64,000 bases of DNA from an uncultured bacterium. Lineage in GTDB: Bacteria; Actinomycetota; Coriobacteriia; Coriobacteriales; Coriobacteriaceae. The stretch's first letter is position 1. Each line of letters begins with the position of its first letter. Shown in pieces: positions 24,815 to 34,092 of the stretch. Location: the NCBI GenBank assembly GCA_905216145.1, contig CAJMST010000007.1, forward strand, positions 23,221 to 87,220. Reading direction: 5' to 3'. The notes under the pieces were generated by a model. That model was given only the letters and a program-made list of their open reading frames with translations. It searched no databases and was not told the origin of the DNA. Both the position numbers and the translations under genes were made by a program.

Positions 24815-25095
24815 CGCAGAGTGGGGCGTGCTTTCCCAATGGCAGCCCAGGCGGAAAGCACGTCCCGGAATTCACGCTCAGACTGGGACGTAGTTTCCGG
24901 ATGACACATCAAGCGGAAGCTGCATCCCAGAATATCGGCTCAGAATGGGATGCATTTTCCGGATGGGTTGTTGGCGGAAAGTTCATCCCGGAATCCGCGC
25001 TCAGACTGGGACGTAGTTTCCGGATGGCGCCTCAAGCGGAAAGCGCATCCCGGAATCCCGCCTCAAACTGGGACACACTTTCCGCTTCACCTGCC
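24815..25095. repeat. Tandem array of five 61-62-bp self-complementary units
   Basis: Units begin at 24815, 24877, 24939, 25000 and 25062 (the last partial) with CTCAGACTGGGACG or close variants. Each unit has an arm such as GGGATGCATTTTCCG and, later, its complement CGGAAAGTTCATCCC, so each can fold as a hairpin. The units diverge from each other mostly in the loop. The array fills the gap between tmRNA and the patatin gene and seems noncoding. Confidence 0.8.
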
Positions 25096-25170
25096 GCCTC
25101 GAAAAACCCATGCGCTCGCCATCCCAAAACTGGGTAGAAGAAAGCCAAAACGCAATCGCAGGAGGTCAAT

Positions 25171-26049
25171 ATGACTGCAGAAGATAAGGCAAAGAACGCC
25201 GGCAAGGTCGCGCTCGTCCTGGAGGGCGGTAGTTTTCGCGGGCAGTTTACTGCGGGCGTGCTCGACGTTCTCATGGAGGCCGGCGTCGAGATTGCGGCTG
25301 TCTACGGTGTATCGGCAGGTGCTCTCAACGGCGTGAACTACAAGTCGCACCAGATCGGCCGTGCCAACCGCATCAACCTGGCTTTCTGCAACGACAGCCG
25401 TTTCATGGGCGCCGCATCGTTTGCGTCCACGGGCTCCATTGTGGGTTACGACTTTATCTTCAACGATGTCCAGGACCGCCTGGATCCCTTTGACAACGAG
25501 ACGTTCGACGCGAGCCCCATCGAGATGTACGCCGTCGCGACGGACATGCTGTTTGGAACCGCTGCCTACCTGCCGGTCAAAAGCGCCGTACTTGACCTCG
25601 ATGCCGTGCGCGCATCGACGTCGCTGCCGCTGGTGACGCCGCCGGTCGAGATAGACGGGCACAAATACGTCGACGGCGGCGTGGCCGATTCGGTCCCCAT
25701 CGAGCACGTGCTGGAGGAGGCGGGCTTCGACCGTGCGGTCGTCATCGTCACGCAGGACCGTTCGTATGAGAAAAAGCCCTACGAGTTTTTGCCGGCCGCG
25801 CGTGCGCGTTATGCCGACTACCCCTATCTGCTCGAGGCTATCGAGACACGCCACGACCGTTACAACATCCAGCGCATGCACCTGTGGAAGTATGAGCGCG
25901 AGGGCCGTGCGTTGGTCGTCGCTCCGCAAAAGCCGGTCGAGGTCGGCCATGTCGAGCACGATTCGGCAAAGCTCCTCGACCTGTATATCCAGGGCCGTCA
26001 GGAGGCAAAGCGCCTGCTCGCGGAAATACAAGAGTTCGTTGAGCGCTAA
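25171..26049 (+). CDS. Patatin-like phospholipase/acyl hydrolase
   Basis: 292-residue cytoplasmic patatin-family serine hydrolase. AGGAGG lies 6 bp before the ATG. The oxyanion loop is GGSFRG (19-24), the nucleophile Ser48 is in GVSAG, and the catalytic Asp168 is in DGG, making a Ser-Asp dyad. The length and the C-terminal part (YEKKPYEFLPAARARYADYPYLLEAIETRH) match the bacterial subgroup typified by E. coli YjjU. No signal peptide is present. The gene stands alone before the ribosomal protein operon. Substrate, probably a lipid acyl ester, is not predictable. Confidence 0.92.
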   Translation: MTAEDKAKNAGKVALVLEGGSFRGQFTAGVLDVLMEAGVEIAAVYGVSAGALNGVNYKSHQIGRANRINLAFCNDSRFMGAASFASTGSIVGYDFIFNDVQDRLDPFDNETFDASPIEMYAVATDMLFGTAAYLPVKSAVLDLDAVRASTSLPLVTPPVEIDGHKYVDGGVADSVPIEHVLEEAGFDRAVVIVTQDRSYEKKPYEFLPAARARYADYPYLLEAIETRHDRYNIQRMHLWKYEREGRALVVAPQKPVEVGHVEHDSAKLLDLYIQGRQEAKRLLAEIQEFVER

Positions 26050-26148
26050 CGACGGCGAACCCTCAAAAAATGGCAGCAGCTAAAGAGCTGGAAAATCACG
26101 GCTCGTGGATGACATGTGCAGAAACTCTGGTCGGAGCCAAAATACCTG

Positions 26149-26176
26149 TTGACTCGTACGGCGAGCGGGGTAATAT
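26149..26176 (+). promoter_or_regulatory. Promoter of rplM-rpsI
   Basis: TTGACT (26149-26154) and TAATAT (26171-26176) are 16 bp apart. The leader then has a CAGAG...CTCTG hairpin (about 26192-26211) before the ribosome site, a possible target for autoregulation by ribosomal protein L13. Confidence 0.7.
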
Positions 26177-26242
26177 GGACGGGTTACTTGCAGAGCCCCG
26201 TGAATCTCTGTAACAACACGTACTGTACATGGAGGAGTCTAA

Positions 26243-26686
26243 GTGATTTCGAAATCGACTCACTACGCCAAGCAGGGCGAGGTCCAGCGCAACTGGGTTC
26301 TCGTCGACGCCGATGGTGCTGTCCTGGGCCGTCTTGCCACCCAGATCGCAATGATCCTGCGCGGTAAGAACAAGCCCCAGTTCACGCCCAACAGCGACTG
26401 CGGCGACTTCGTTGTCGTCATCAACGCCGATAAGGTCCAGCTTACCGGTAACAAGGCCGACACGAAGACCTATTATCGCCACAGCGGCTACAACGGCGGC
26501 CTCAAGGCTGAGAGCTTCCGCCAGGCTATGGAGAAGCACCCGGAGAAGGTCATCGAGCGCGCCGTTCGCGGCATGCTGCCCAAGACCACCCTCGGCCGTG
26601 CCCAGATGACCAAGCTTAAGGTCTACGCTGGTGCCGAGCATCCGCATGCTGCCCAGAACCCCACGAAGATTGAGCTGGAGGCTTAA
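26243..26686 (+). CDS. rplM: 50S ribosomal protein L13
   Basis: 147-residue L13, an early-assembling 23S rRNA-binding protein of the large subunit. It starts with GTG at 26243, 5 bp after GGAGGAG. Recognised from NWVLVDADGAVLGRLATQIAMILRGKNKP, the middle GDFVVVINADKVQLTGNK and the C-terminal RGMLPKTTLGRAQMTKLKVYAGAEHPHAAQNP. It is followed 2 bp later by rpsI, the usual bacterial pairing. Confidence 0.98.
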   Translation: MISKSTHYAKQGEVQRNWVLVDADGAVLGRLATQIAMILRGKNKPQFTPNSDCGDFVVVINADKVQLTGNKADTKTYYRHSGYNGGLKAESFRQAMEKHPEKVIERAVRGMLPKTTLGRAQMTKLKVYAGAEHPHAAQNPTKIELEA

Positions 26687-26688
26687 AG

Positions 26689-27084
<396 letters not shown>

Positions 27085-27114
27085 GGTTTTATCTCCTTTC
27101 GAGATACAATGTAC

Positions 27115-27159
27115 AAGCGGGGCCTGCCGATTCCTCGGCGGGTCCCGCTTTTCTTTTTC
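27115..27159 (+). terminator. Terminator of rplM-rpsI
   Basis: AAGCGGGGCCTGCCG pairs with CGGCGGGTCCCGCTT around ATTCCT, followed by TTCTTTTT. Confidence 0.9.
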
Positions 27160-27207
27160 GACTAGGGTGGGCGGTTGCATATCGCCTGCTAGGGAAGGAG
27201 CAATCCT

Positions 27208-28545
27208 ATGCCCCAGAACATCTTCGGTACCGACGGCGTCCGTGGCGTCGCCAACGCCGATCTTTCGTGCGACCTCGCGTTTCGCCTGGGCCGCGCGGCG
27301 ACCAAGTTCCTTGGTCCGGACATCTGCATCGGCCGCGACACGCGCCTTTCGGGCACCATGCTCGAGAGCGCTCTGACCGCCGGCATTATGGCCGAGGGCG
27401 GCCGTCCGCACTGCTGCGGCGTCATCCCCACGCCTGCCGTGGCGCTGCTCACCGTTCAGAACGAGCTCGATGGCGGCATCGTCATCTCCGCTTCGCATAA
27501 TCCGCCGGAGTTCAACGGCATCAAGTTCTTTAGCCGCAAGGGCATGAAGCTTCCTGATGCTGTCGAGGAAGAGATCAGCGCCTGGGTCATGTCCGAGGAA
27601 GCCATGGCTGCCGACACGCTGCCGACCGGTGCCGGCGTGGGCCACATCATCAAGATGAAGGACGCCCGCAAGGCATATGTCGATCATGCCATCGATACGC
27701 TTGATGGCCTGAGGCTCGATGGCCTGGTCGTTGCCGTTGACTGCGGTCACGGTGCTTCCTGCCAGACCACGCCCGCCGCGCTGCAGCGCCTGGGCGCCAC
27801 GGTCCATGCCATCAACACCGATTACTGCGGCACTGACATTAACGTTGAGTGCGGCTCCACTCACCTTGAGCCCCTGCGCGAGCTCGTGCTGCGCACCCAT
27901 GCTGACATCGGTCTGGCCCACGACGGCGACGCCGACCGCGTGCTGTTCGTGGACAGCGAGGGCAATGAGATCGACGGTGACTACATCCTGGCTATCTGCG
28001 GTTCTGACCTCGCCGCTCGCGGCAAGCTCGCCAACTCCGAGATCGTCTCGACCGTCATGTGCAACCTGGGCTTCTCCATTGCTATGAAGGAGCAGGGCTT
28101 CGAGATGGTTCAGACCGCCGTGGGCGACCGCTACGTTCTGGAGCGCATGCTCGCGGACGGCGCCGTCATCGGCGGCGAACAGTCCGGCCACATCATCTTC
28201 CTGGAGCACAACACCACCGGTGACGGCTTGGTGACGGCTCTGCAGCTGCTGGCCGTGCTCAAGCGCACCGGTCGTACCCTCACCGATCTTGCCGGCATCA
28301 TGAAGAAGTACCCGCAGGTACTCGTCAACGTGCATTCCGACAACAAGGCCGGTCTGGACGATTGCCAGCCCATCTGGGATGCCGTCGCTGCTGCCGAGAA
28401 GGAGCTTGACGGCCGCGGTCGCATTCTGGTGCGCCCGAGCGGTACCGAGCCGCTGGTCCGCGTGATGGCCGAGGCCGAGACGCTCGAGCTGACCCAGCGC
28501 GTTGTCGACGACATCGTCGAGGTTGTCAAGCGCGAACTTCCCTAA
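27208..28545 (+). CDS. glmM: Phosphoglucosamine mutase
   Basis: 445-residue alpha-D-phosphohexomutase converting glucosamine-6-phosphate to glucosamine-1-phosphate for UDP-GlcNAc and peptidoglycan. N-terminal FGTDGVRGVAN, phosphoserine loop SASHNPPEFNGIKFF (Ser about 100), metal loop DGDADRVLFVD, sugar loop GGEQSGHIIF and phosphate loop RPSGTEPLVRVM are all present, so the enzyme looks intact and is GlmM rather than a phosphomannomutase. GGAAGGAG precedes the ATG. Upstream of the PTS IIA and nagB genes; together these cover amino-sugar interconversion. Confidence 0.97.
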   Translation: MPQNIFGTDGVRGVANADLSCDLAFRLGRAATKFLGPDICIGRDTRLSGTMLESALTAGIMAEGGRPHCCGVIPTPAVALLTVQNELDGGIVISASHNPPEFNGIKFFSRKGMKLPDAVEEEISAWVMSEEAMAADTLPTGAGVGHIIKMKDARKAYVDHAIDTLDGLRLDGLVVAVDCGHGASCQTTPAALQRLGATVHAINTDYCGTDINVECGSTHLEPLRELVLRTHADIGLAHDGDADRVLFVDSEGNEIDGDYILAICGSDLAARGKLANSEIVSTVMCNLGFSIAMKEQGFEMVQTAVGDRYVLERMLADGAVIGGEQSGHIIFLEHNTTGDGLVTALQLLAVLKRTGRTLTDLAGIMKKYPQVLVNVHSDNKAGLDDCQPIWDAVAAAEKELDGRGRILVRPSGTEPLVRVMAEAETLELTQRVVDDIVEVVKRELP

Positions 28546-28616
28546 TGGTCAAAAACCGTTGCCAAGTGGTAAACTGATAAGGTTATTTTGATTGATTGGT
28601 ATGTCCGAGGGGGAGC

Positions 28617-29114
28617 ATGTTCACTAAAGTCCTAAGGTCTTTTGGTATGCGTGGTCGAGTCCTTACGCTGGATGCTCCCATCTCGGGCGACGTCATTCCG
28701 CTTTCCGAGGTAAACGACCAGACGTTTGCCACCGGCCTTTTGGGCCAGGGCGTGGCGATTCAGCCCACCGGAACGCGTGTGATTGCACCGGCTGATGCCA
28801 AGGTCGAGGCCATTTTTCCCACGGGACACGCTGTTGCGCTTAACACGGTCGATGGTCTGGACGTGCTCATCCACGTTGGCTTGGACACTGTTCAGCTCGA
28901 GGGCAAGCACTTTACCGTACATGCGCAAGTGGGTGACATCGTCCATAAGGGCGATGTACTCATTGAGTTCGATCGCGAGGCAATTGCTGCCGAGGGCTAC
29001 GATGTGACGGTTCCCATCTTGGTGTGTAACTCCGTTGAGTTCTCGAGCATCAAGGGTTCCGTTGGCGAGCATGTCGAGGAGATGGACCAGCTTATCGTCG
29101 CGCGTGAGCGCTAG
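28617..29114 (+). CDS. crr: PTS glucose-type EIIA domain protein
   Basis: 165-residue free-standing EIIA-Glc-like phosphocarrier. ATG 28617 is chosen since GAGGGGGAGC abuts it. Conserved segments: APISGDVIPLSEVND, PADAKVEAIFPTGHAVALNT and DVLIHVGLDTVQLEGKHFTVHAQVGDIVHKGD; the His of LIHVG is the predicted phospho-acceptor and the His of PTGHAV the supporting one. It should accept phosphate from HPr and pass it to an EIIBC permease for glucose or GlcNAc; no permease is encoded nearby. The neighbouring glmM and nagB suggest a link to amino-sugar use. Confidence 0.88.
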   Translation: MFTKVLRSFGMRGRVLTLDAPISGDVIPLSEVNDQTFATGLLGQGVAIQPTGTRVIAPADAKVEAIFPTGHAVALNTVDGLDVLIHVGLDTVQLEGKHFTVHAQVGDIVHKGDVLIEFDREAIAAEGYDVTVPILVCNSVEFSSIKGSVGEHVEEMDQLIVARER

Positions 29115-29154
29115 TCGCTCCGCTTGGCCTTTAGCCTACAATTCAAACACGTTT

Positions 29155-29386
29155 ACGGAGGGCACCCTTGAAAGAGGGCGCCCTCCGTGGCAAGATGGGA
29201 AACGTCCGAGGCTAAACAGCTTTGGGTCACCGTGGACGGGCAGGGGCCTCGACGCGGTTAGACACGAGACACATATATTACGCGACCTCGCCCTGGTGGC
29301 CGCACACGTTGGTTGCGGCCGACGCGGGCCGCGGGCAAGTGCTTGTAAGGGGAGCCTTGCCTCTCTTGTACGAGAAAGGACGCGTA
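29155..29386 (+). other. Long structured leader upstream of nagB
   Basis: This 230-nt gap after the IIA gene holds a hairpin ACGGAGGGC/GCCCTCCGT (29155-29188), GGCCGCA/TGCGGCC (29298-29320), CGTCC/GGACG pairing and GGCAAG/CTTGCC near the ribosome site. TACAAT at 29137 could be a -10 box. It matches no riboswitch class I can recognise. An attenuator or regulatory leader for nagB is possible. Confidence 0.45.
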
Positions 29387-30115
29387 ATGAAAATCATTAA
29401 AGCTAAAGACTACGAGGATATGAGCCGCAAGGCCGCTAATATCATCTCGGCTCAGGTTATCCTCAAGCCCGATTGCGTGTTGGGTCTTGCCACCGGCTCC
29501 ACCCCGATTGGCGCTTACAAACAGCTCGCTGCTTGGTACGAGAAGGGCGACATTGACTTTGCCGAGGTCAGCACCTATAACCTGGACGAGTATCGTGGTC
29601 TTTCGCACGACGATCCCCAGAGCTATCACTACTTTATGCGCGAGAACTTCTTCGATCACATCAATATCGATCTGAACAACACGCACGTGCCCGATGGCTC
29701 CAACCCCGATGCCGCCGCTGCCTGCTCCGAGTACGACAAGATCGTCGCTGCCGCCGGTTACCCGGATCTGCAGCTGCTCGGCATTGGCAACAACGGTCAC
29801 ATCGGCTTTAACGAGCCCGATGACCACTTCTCCAAGGGCACGCACTGCGTCGACCTCACCGAGAGCACCATTCAGGCCAACAGCCGCCTGTTCGACAGCA
29901 TCGATGACGTGCCCCGTCAGGCTTACACCATGGGCACCCAGACCATCATGTATGCCCGCATGATCCTGGTTGTCGCCAACGGCGAGGCCAAGGCTCAGGC
30001 CGTGCACGATATGTGCTATGGTCCGGTTACGCCCAAATGCCCGGCTTCGATCCTGCAGCTGCACACCAACTGCGTTGTCGTTGCTGACGAGGCCGCTCTT
30101 TCGCTCTGCGAGTAA
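29387..30115 (+). CDS. nagB: Glucosamine-6-phosphate deaminase
   Basis: 242-residue NagB converting glucosamine-6-phosphate to fructose-6-phosphate and ammonia. ATG 29387 follows GAAAGGA by 6 bp; the longer frame upstream lies in the leader. Conserved segments: LGLATGSTPIGAYK (phosphate binding), NLDEYRGLSHDDPQSYHYFM with the catalytic Asp, GIGNNGHIGFNEP with the active-site His and Glu, and ASILQLH near the C-terminus. Short, allosteric-lid-poor version as in many Gram-positives. Terminator follows. Confidence 0.97.
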   Translation: MKIIKAKDYEDMSRKAANIISAQVILKPDCVLGLATGSTPIGAYKQLAAWYEKGDIDFAEVSTYNLDEYRGLSHDDPQSYHYFMRENFFDHINIDLNNTHVPDGSNPDAAAACSEYDKIVAAAGYPDLQLLGIGNNGHIGFNEPDDHFSKGTHCVDLTESTIQANSRLFDSIDDVPRQAYTMGTQTIMYARMILVVANGEAKAQAVHDMCYGPVTPKCPASILQLHTNCVVVADEAALSLCE

Positions 30116-30144
30116 CGCGATCAAGCGATCTTACATAGTTTCTC

Positions 30145-30174
30145 AAAAGGCCCTCGCTTTGCGGGGGCCTTTTT
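30145..30174 (+). terminator. nagB terminator
   Basis: AAAAGGCCCTCGC-TTTG-CGGGGGCCTTTTT forms a strong stem with a T-run. Confidence 0.9.
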
Positions 30175-30565
30175 AGTGGACATACGCCGTGGCGTATACA
30201 TGACGGAAACCTTGCCGCGTGCTTGACTGGAGGGTTTTAAATTTTTGTGATTCATTCTATAGCAGATTCTATGCACATTTGCCACCATAGAGTCGCAGGC
30301 GGTAGCGAGGAGTAGGCGAGTTGCGCAACTCAAATAAAAATAGCCGACTGCGCTACACTGCAAATGGGATGGGACATGCTGGCAAGCGCATTGACCTGCG
30401 CAAAGACCTATTGGTCGGGGGATAAGTTACCATCGGGCCTCGCTGTACAAAAACTTGCCAAACACGTACCGGCAGACAATTAAAAACTCTAAGTCGCGCT
30501 ATTCACGGGGCGGCTCATATGGTCCTGCAGCTACGGTGTCCATATGGTCGAGTTGAGGAGCAAGC
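30175..30565. promoter_or_regulatory. 390-bp gap before the SARP-like regulator with repeats
   Basis: No gene is credible here. It contains the near-palindrome ATACGCC-GT-GGCGTAT (30182-30197) and a 9-bp direct repeat CATATGGTC at 30516 and 30541, just before the start of the large regulator gene. SARP-family regulators commonly bind direct repeats, so the second pair could be an autoregulatory site. AT-rich in the middle. Confidence 0.35.
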
Positions 30566-33565
30566 ATGGTAAACGATCTGGGCAATACGGACGACCTCGA
30601 GTTGATGCCGACGGGCGGCGGCTATATGGTGCGGCGCGATCGCTTGATGAACGAGCTCATCGTTAAAGGGCGCAAGGCGGGAATTGTTTTGCTCTACGCG
30701 CCCGATGGGTTTGGTAAGACGTCGGTGTTGCTGCAATACGTGCAGGAGGTTAAATCGGACCCCACGCGAGGGCCGGTTCGGATTATCGAGGCCGACCGCG
30801 CGATTGGACGCGAGCTCTTTATGCAGCTCGAGGTTGTCGCCGATGAGCTTAAGGACAAACCTCATTCGCTCGTTGCGATCGACAACGTGCCCAATCTCGA
30901 GCAGCACGAAACCGAGGATCTCATTGATCGAATCCGCAGCTTACGTGCTACGGGGACGGGGGTCTTTATTGCCTGCCGCCCCTCCAACCGATTGCTTATC
31001 CACGGGCTGGGCGATTCTGTAAAAGTCAATGCGCAGATGCTCAAGGTGCACGCCTATGAGTATTCGTCATGGGCCACGGCGTTCTCTATCAGCACATCGC
31101 TCGACTTTTATCAGCTCACGCAGGGCGTGCCCGAGCTCGTCTCGGCATTGCAGACGGGCCTGTATGGCCAAGGTGACGTAGCCGGTCTGCTCGAAAACGA
31201 GATTGTCAACGTATATGGCGCGGCGCTTGTCGATCTGGCTTCGCTCGACAATAATGCGCTGTTTTGCGTGGCATGTCTCATGGTTTTGATGGGCGAGGGC
31301 AATATCGCAGAACTCGAGGCCTGTGGGGTGAGGCTGTCGATGGTCGACCAGTCCTACTTTGTACGCGACTACCCGATCTTTGGCTTGGATCCCGCCGAGC
31401 GGAGCTTTACGTGTCTGGGCACGGAGGATAACGGACGCTTGCGTTTGCGTAAGTTGGTGGCCGAGATTCGCCCCGAACTTGTTCCGAGGGCGGCCCGGAT
31501 TTTGCTTAAGGCGGGTAGATGCGATACGGCGATGGGCCTGGCGGACGCCTTTTTGGACCGTGAGGCGGTCCTTGAACTCGCTGGGCAGTATGGGGTCGAT
31601 CTGGCTCTGACGGGGCACGGGGCCGATATCTGCCGAGCGGCGCTGGGCACGATCGATGCCGACGATCCGGCTCCAGAGCCAACGCCTGCCGAGGCGCTCG
31701 GCGTATATCTGGCAGCGGTCAGCGTGTCCAATACAAAGCTCGCTCGCTATATGGCATCGGTCATCGAGCGCGGGGGCGAACGGGCGGCCTGCGAAATAGA
31801 CCCAGTTTCATGGAGGTTGGCCCAGACGCTGACGGCTGTTTGCTACGGGGACAACGGACTTGGGCTTCCTACGAACCTGGCCGTGCCAGAAATAGAGACG
31901 TCCCATACCGCACTCGATATGTTGTCTGCTCATATCGAGGTCAAGCGCTGTCTGACCGAGCGGGGAGATGACGGCGGCGTTCTACAGCAGCTCAAAACGA
32001 GCAAGGCCTACGACTGCGAGCTCGACATCGCGGGGATTGTTATACGGGCCGATAGCATGCTGGTGGAGCTCTTTGACGGGTCGTTTGCGGGAACCGACGA
32101 GCGCGACGACGAGATGACGGTGGTGCGGGAGGCGCTCGACGTACGTGGGCTTAAGGCGATGGCTATCTGGGTGCGCATGGTGTTGGCGGCACGGCGGCTC
32201 CTTTCCGGCTTGCCGGTAACCGACGATGCGGCGTTCAACGAGCTCGATCGTTTTGCCGTGCGCATGCGCGACAACCAGATTCAGCTGTTTGGCCTGTTGC
32301 TAGAAGGTTGGCAGTCGCTGGCAGAGGGACGGCCGGTTAATGCAAAGTTCCGTGCGGTCCAAGTGCTTAAACTTGCCGAGGAGTCGATTGCGTACATGCG
32401 CGATAACGCATTGCTGCTGGAGCGCGCAGCGTATCTGCGTAACACGTCGATGGTTTCGGTACGCGAGGAAGCGGAGCTACTCGATATAAGCCAGACGCAG
32501 GTTGGTGGCGCAGAAGCCTGGATGGTGGCGCTGCATTTGGCCTGTGCGGGCCGAGACAGCGATCTTGCGGCCTGGATGTCCATGAATCGTGCGGGAATTC
32601 TAGAGCCATCGTATCGGCTCTTTGCGCGCCTTGCCATGCATTGTCTGGGCGAGCCGGCGGCCAGGATACGCAAGAAGCTTCCCGTGCGCGAGCTGTCGCG
32701 GTATTCGCTGCGCGACGATTTAGAAGGGGAGGGCGAGCGCCTGTTCCAGGCCGGCGAGGTTGAAGCCGTTGATACCATCGACCATATCGAGATTCGTATG
32801 TTTGGGGCGTTTCGCGCCGAGCGCGACGGGTTTCCCATCACGGACAAAATGTGGCGCCGCAAGAAGGCGGCGACACTTGCCGAGCGGCTTGCGCTGGGCA
32901 TGGATGCGCTCGTCGATCGTGAGACGCTGGCCATGGAGCTGTGGCCCCATGCCGAGTTCAATAGCGCCCGCAACAACCTGTACTCGACGATATCGCGCTT
33001 GCGGTCGGCTTTGGGGCCGACGCCGGATGGCAAGTCATGCGTGCTCATCCAAAATGAATGCATTGGGCTCAACGGCGACTACGTCAAGACCGATGTACGG
33101 CTGTTTGACCAGATAAGCCGCGAGGTTTTGGGAAATCGCACGGGTGCGCGCGGGCCCCATCTGGTCGAGTTGTGCCTTAAGATTGAACAGCTTTATGCCG
33201 GACCGTTGTATGTTCCCAATGGCTGTAATCCCACCTACTTTTTGCGCATGCGGCGCATTATGCAGTCAAAGTACATCGATTGCATGATTAAGGGAGCAAA
33301 TGCCGCTCTAGAAGAAAACGATCTGCAGTCGGCGATTTGGCTGGCGGAGTCGGGGCTTCGACAGGAAACGGCGCGTGAGGATATGGTGCGCTGCGCCATG
33401 CGCGTCTACAGTGCGGCGGGGCGACGGCGCGATATCGTCGAGCTGTACAGCGGGCATATGCACCACCTGAGGGAGCAGGTCAATGGCGTGCCCGAGCCCG
33501 AGACGCGGCGCCTATACGAGCGCTTGGTGGAGGGGCGGCTCAATCGCGTGCTGGTCGAACGATAA
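30566..33565 (+). CDS. Large P-loop ATPase regulator with C-terminal SARP/BTAD-like domain
   Basis: 999-residue cytoplasmic regulator. Residues about 25-200 form an NTPase with Walker A APDGFGKTS (45-53) and Walker-B-like HSLVAIDNVP, as in MalT/STAND proteins. A long helical, probably TPR-like centre follows. From about residue 745 (HIEIRMFGAFRAERDG) there is an OmpR-type winged helix and a bacterial transcriptional activator domain (MELWPHAEFNSARNNLYSTISRLRSAL ... RQETAREDMVRCAMRVYSAAGRR). STAND-SARP proteins integrate a signal through nucleotide and protein binding and then activate transcription. No obvious target operon lies beside it. GGAG lies 10 bp before the ATG. Confidence 0.85.
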   Translation: MVNDLGNTDDLELMPTGGGYMVRRDRLMNELIVKGRKAGIVLLYAPDGFGKTSVLLQYVQEVKSDPTRGPVRIIEADRAIGRELFMQLEVVADELKDKPHSLVAIDNVPNLEQHETEDLIDRIRSLRATGTGVFIACRPSNRLLIHGLGDSVKVNAQMLKVHAYEYSSWATAFSISTSLDFYQLTQGVPELVSALQTGLYGQGDVAGLLENEIVNVYGAALVDLASLDNNALFCVACLMVLMGEGNIAELEACGVRLSMVDQSYFVRDYPIFGLDPAERSFTCLGTEDNGRLRLRKLVAEIRPELVPRAARILLKAGRCDTAMGLADAFLDREAVLELAGQYGVDLALTGHGADICRAALGTIDADDPAPEPTPAEALGVYLAAVSVSNTKLARYMASVIERGGERAACEIDPVSWRLAQTLTAVCYGDNGLGLPTNLAVPEIETSHTALDMLSAHIEVKRCLTERGDDGGVLQQLKTSKAYDCELDIAGIVIRADSMLVELFDGSFAGTDERDDEMTVVREALDVRGLKAMAIWVRMVLAARRLLSGLPVTDDAAFNELDRFAVRMRDNQIQLFGLLLEGWQSLAEGRPVNAKFRAVQVLKLAEESIAYMRDNALLLERAAYLRNTSMVSVREEAELLDISQTQVGGAEAWMVALHLACAGRDSDLAAWMSMNRAGILEPSYRLFARLAMHCLGEPAARIRKKLPVRELSRYSLRDDLEGEGERLFQAGEVEAVDTIDHIEIRMFGAFRAERDGFPITDKMWRRKKAATLAERLALGMDALVDRETLAMELWPHAEFNSARNNLYSTISRLRSALGPTPDGKSCVLIQNECIGLNGDYVKTDVRLFDQISREVLGNRTGARGPHLVELCLKIEQLYAGPLYVPNGCNPTYFLRMRRIMQSKYIDCMIKGANAALEENDLQSAIWLAESGLRQETAREDMVRCAMRVYSAAGRRRDIVELYSGHMHHLREQVNGVPEPETRRLYERLVEGRLNRVLVER

Positions 33566-33597
33566 AAAACGGGCGCCCGAAGTACTTGGGCACCCGT
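33563..33597 (-). terminator. Terminator between the regulator and yhbY (serves yhbY)
   Basis: ACGGG(C/T)GCCC stems (33569-33578 with 33588-33597) surround GAAGTACTT. On the minus strand a run of six T follows, so it terminates yhbY; the plus-strand gene also ends here. Confidence 0.8.
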
Positions 33598-33634
33598 AAG
33601 CTTGCTATGTGTTGGCTCGCCGGATCATTGGCTC

Positions 33635-33934
33635 CTAGACGAGTTTGATCTTCTCGATGTCCTTGCGCGAGGACTCGCGATACAGCGAGAACTTGCGGCC
33701 GATGACCTGGACGACCTCGGCGTGGCAACGCTCGGCGAGCTCCTCGGCGGCTTCGCGGGCGGAAAGGCTGGAGCCATCGAGCACGGAGCACTTAACGAGC
33801 TCGTGCTTCTCTAGGTAGGCGACCGTCTGCTCGACGGTGCCCTCGTTGACGTCGGACTTGCCGATGATGATGGCGGGGTTGAGGTGATGGGCCATGCTGC
33901 GAAGCTGCTTGACCTGTGCTCCTGTCAGTGCCAT
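33635..33934 (-). CDS. yhbY: YhbY-family CRM-domain RNA-binding protein
   Basis: 99-residue single CRM domain, a fold related to IF3-C; in other bacteria YhbY associates with pre-50S ribosomal particles. Recognised from MALTGAQVKQLRSMAHHLNPAIIIGKSDVNEGTV, the family GxxG-like loop region and C-terminal EVVQVIGRKFSLYRES. Monocistronic between the SARP-like regulator and a methyltransferase gene. Confidence 0.93.
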   Translation of the reverse strand: MALTGAQVKQLRSMAHHLNPAIIIGKSDVNEGTVEQTVAYLEKHELVKCSVLDGSSLSAREAAEELAERCHAEVVQVIGRKFSLYRESSRKDIEKIKLV

Positions 33935-34092
33935 GGGTTCTCGCTTTCTATGTATGGGGCGCCCCGCGACGGGGCCTTAATCTACGTGAGCTGTCCCACG
34001 ATAGCGCAGGAACGGCGCGGTGTGGAGCGCGTTTTCCCAGTTCAAAAAGAATGCGGATGCCGAGTGAGTGGGCGGTGCGGGCTGTGAACAGG

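Noticed and set aside
24815..25095. CRISPR array
   Set aside because: No alternation of constant repeats and unique spacers, units are self-complementary, and no cas genes lie in the window.
24655..25174. ORFs reading through the 62-bp tandem array
   Set aside because: Repeats with hairpin symmetry explain the openness; the 62-bp period is not a multiple of three, so no protein repeat is maintained.
29200..29386. RNase P RNA or a known riboswitch before nagB
   Set aside because: The conserved cores of RNase P RNA, FMN, TPP, SAM, purine or cobalamin elements could not be found; kept only as an unassigned structured leader.
30121..30363. 80-residue minus-strand ORF after nagB
   Set aside because: It crosses the nagB terminator and a palindrome, has no ribosome site and no recognisable domain.
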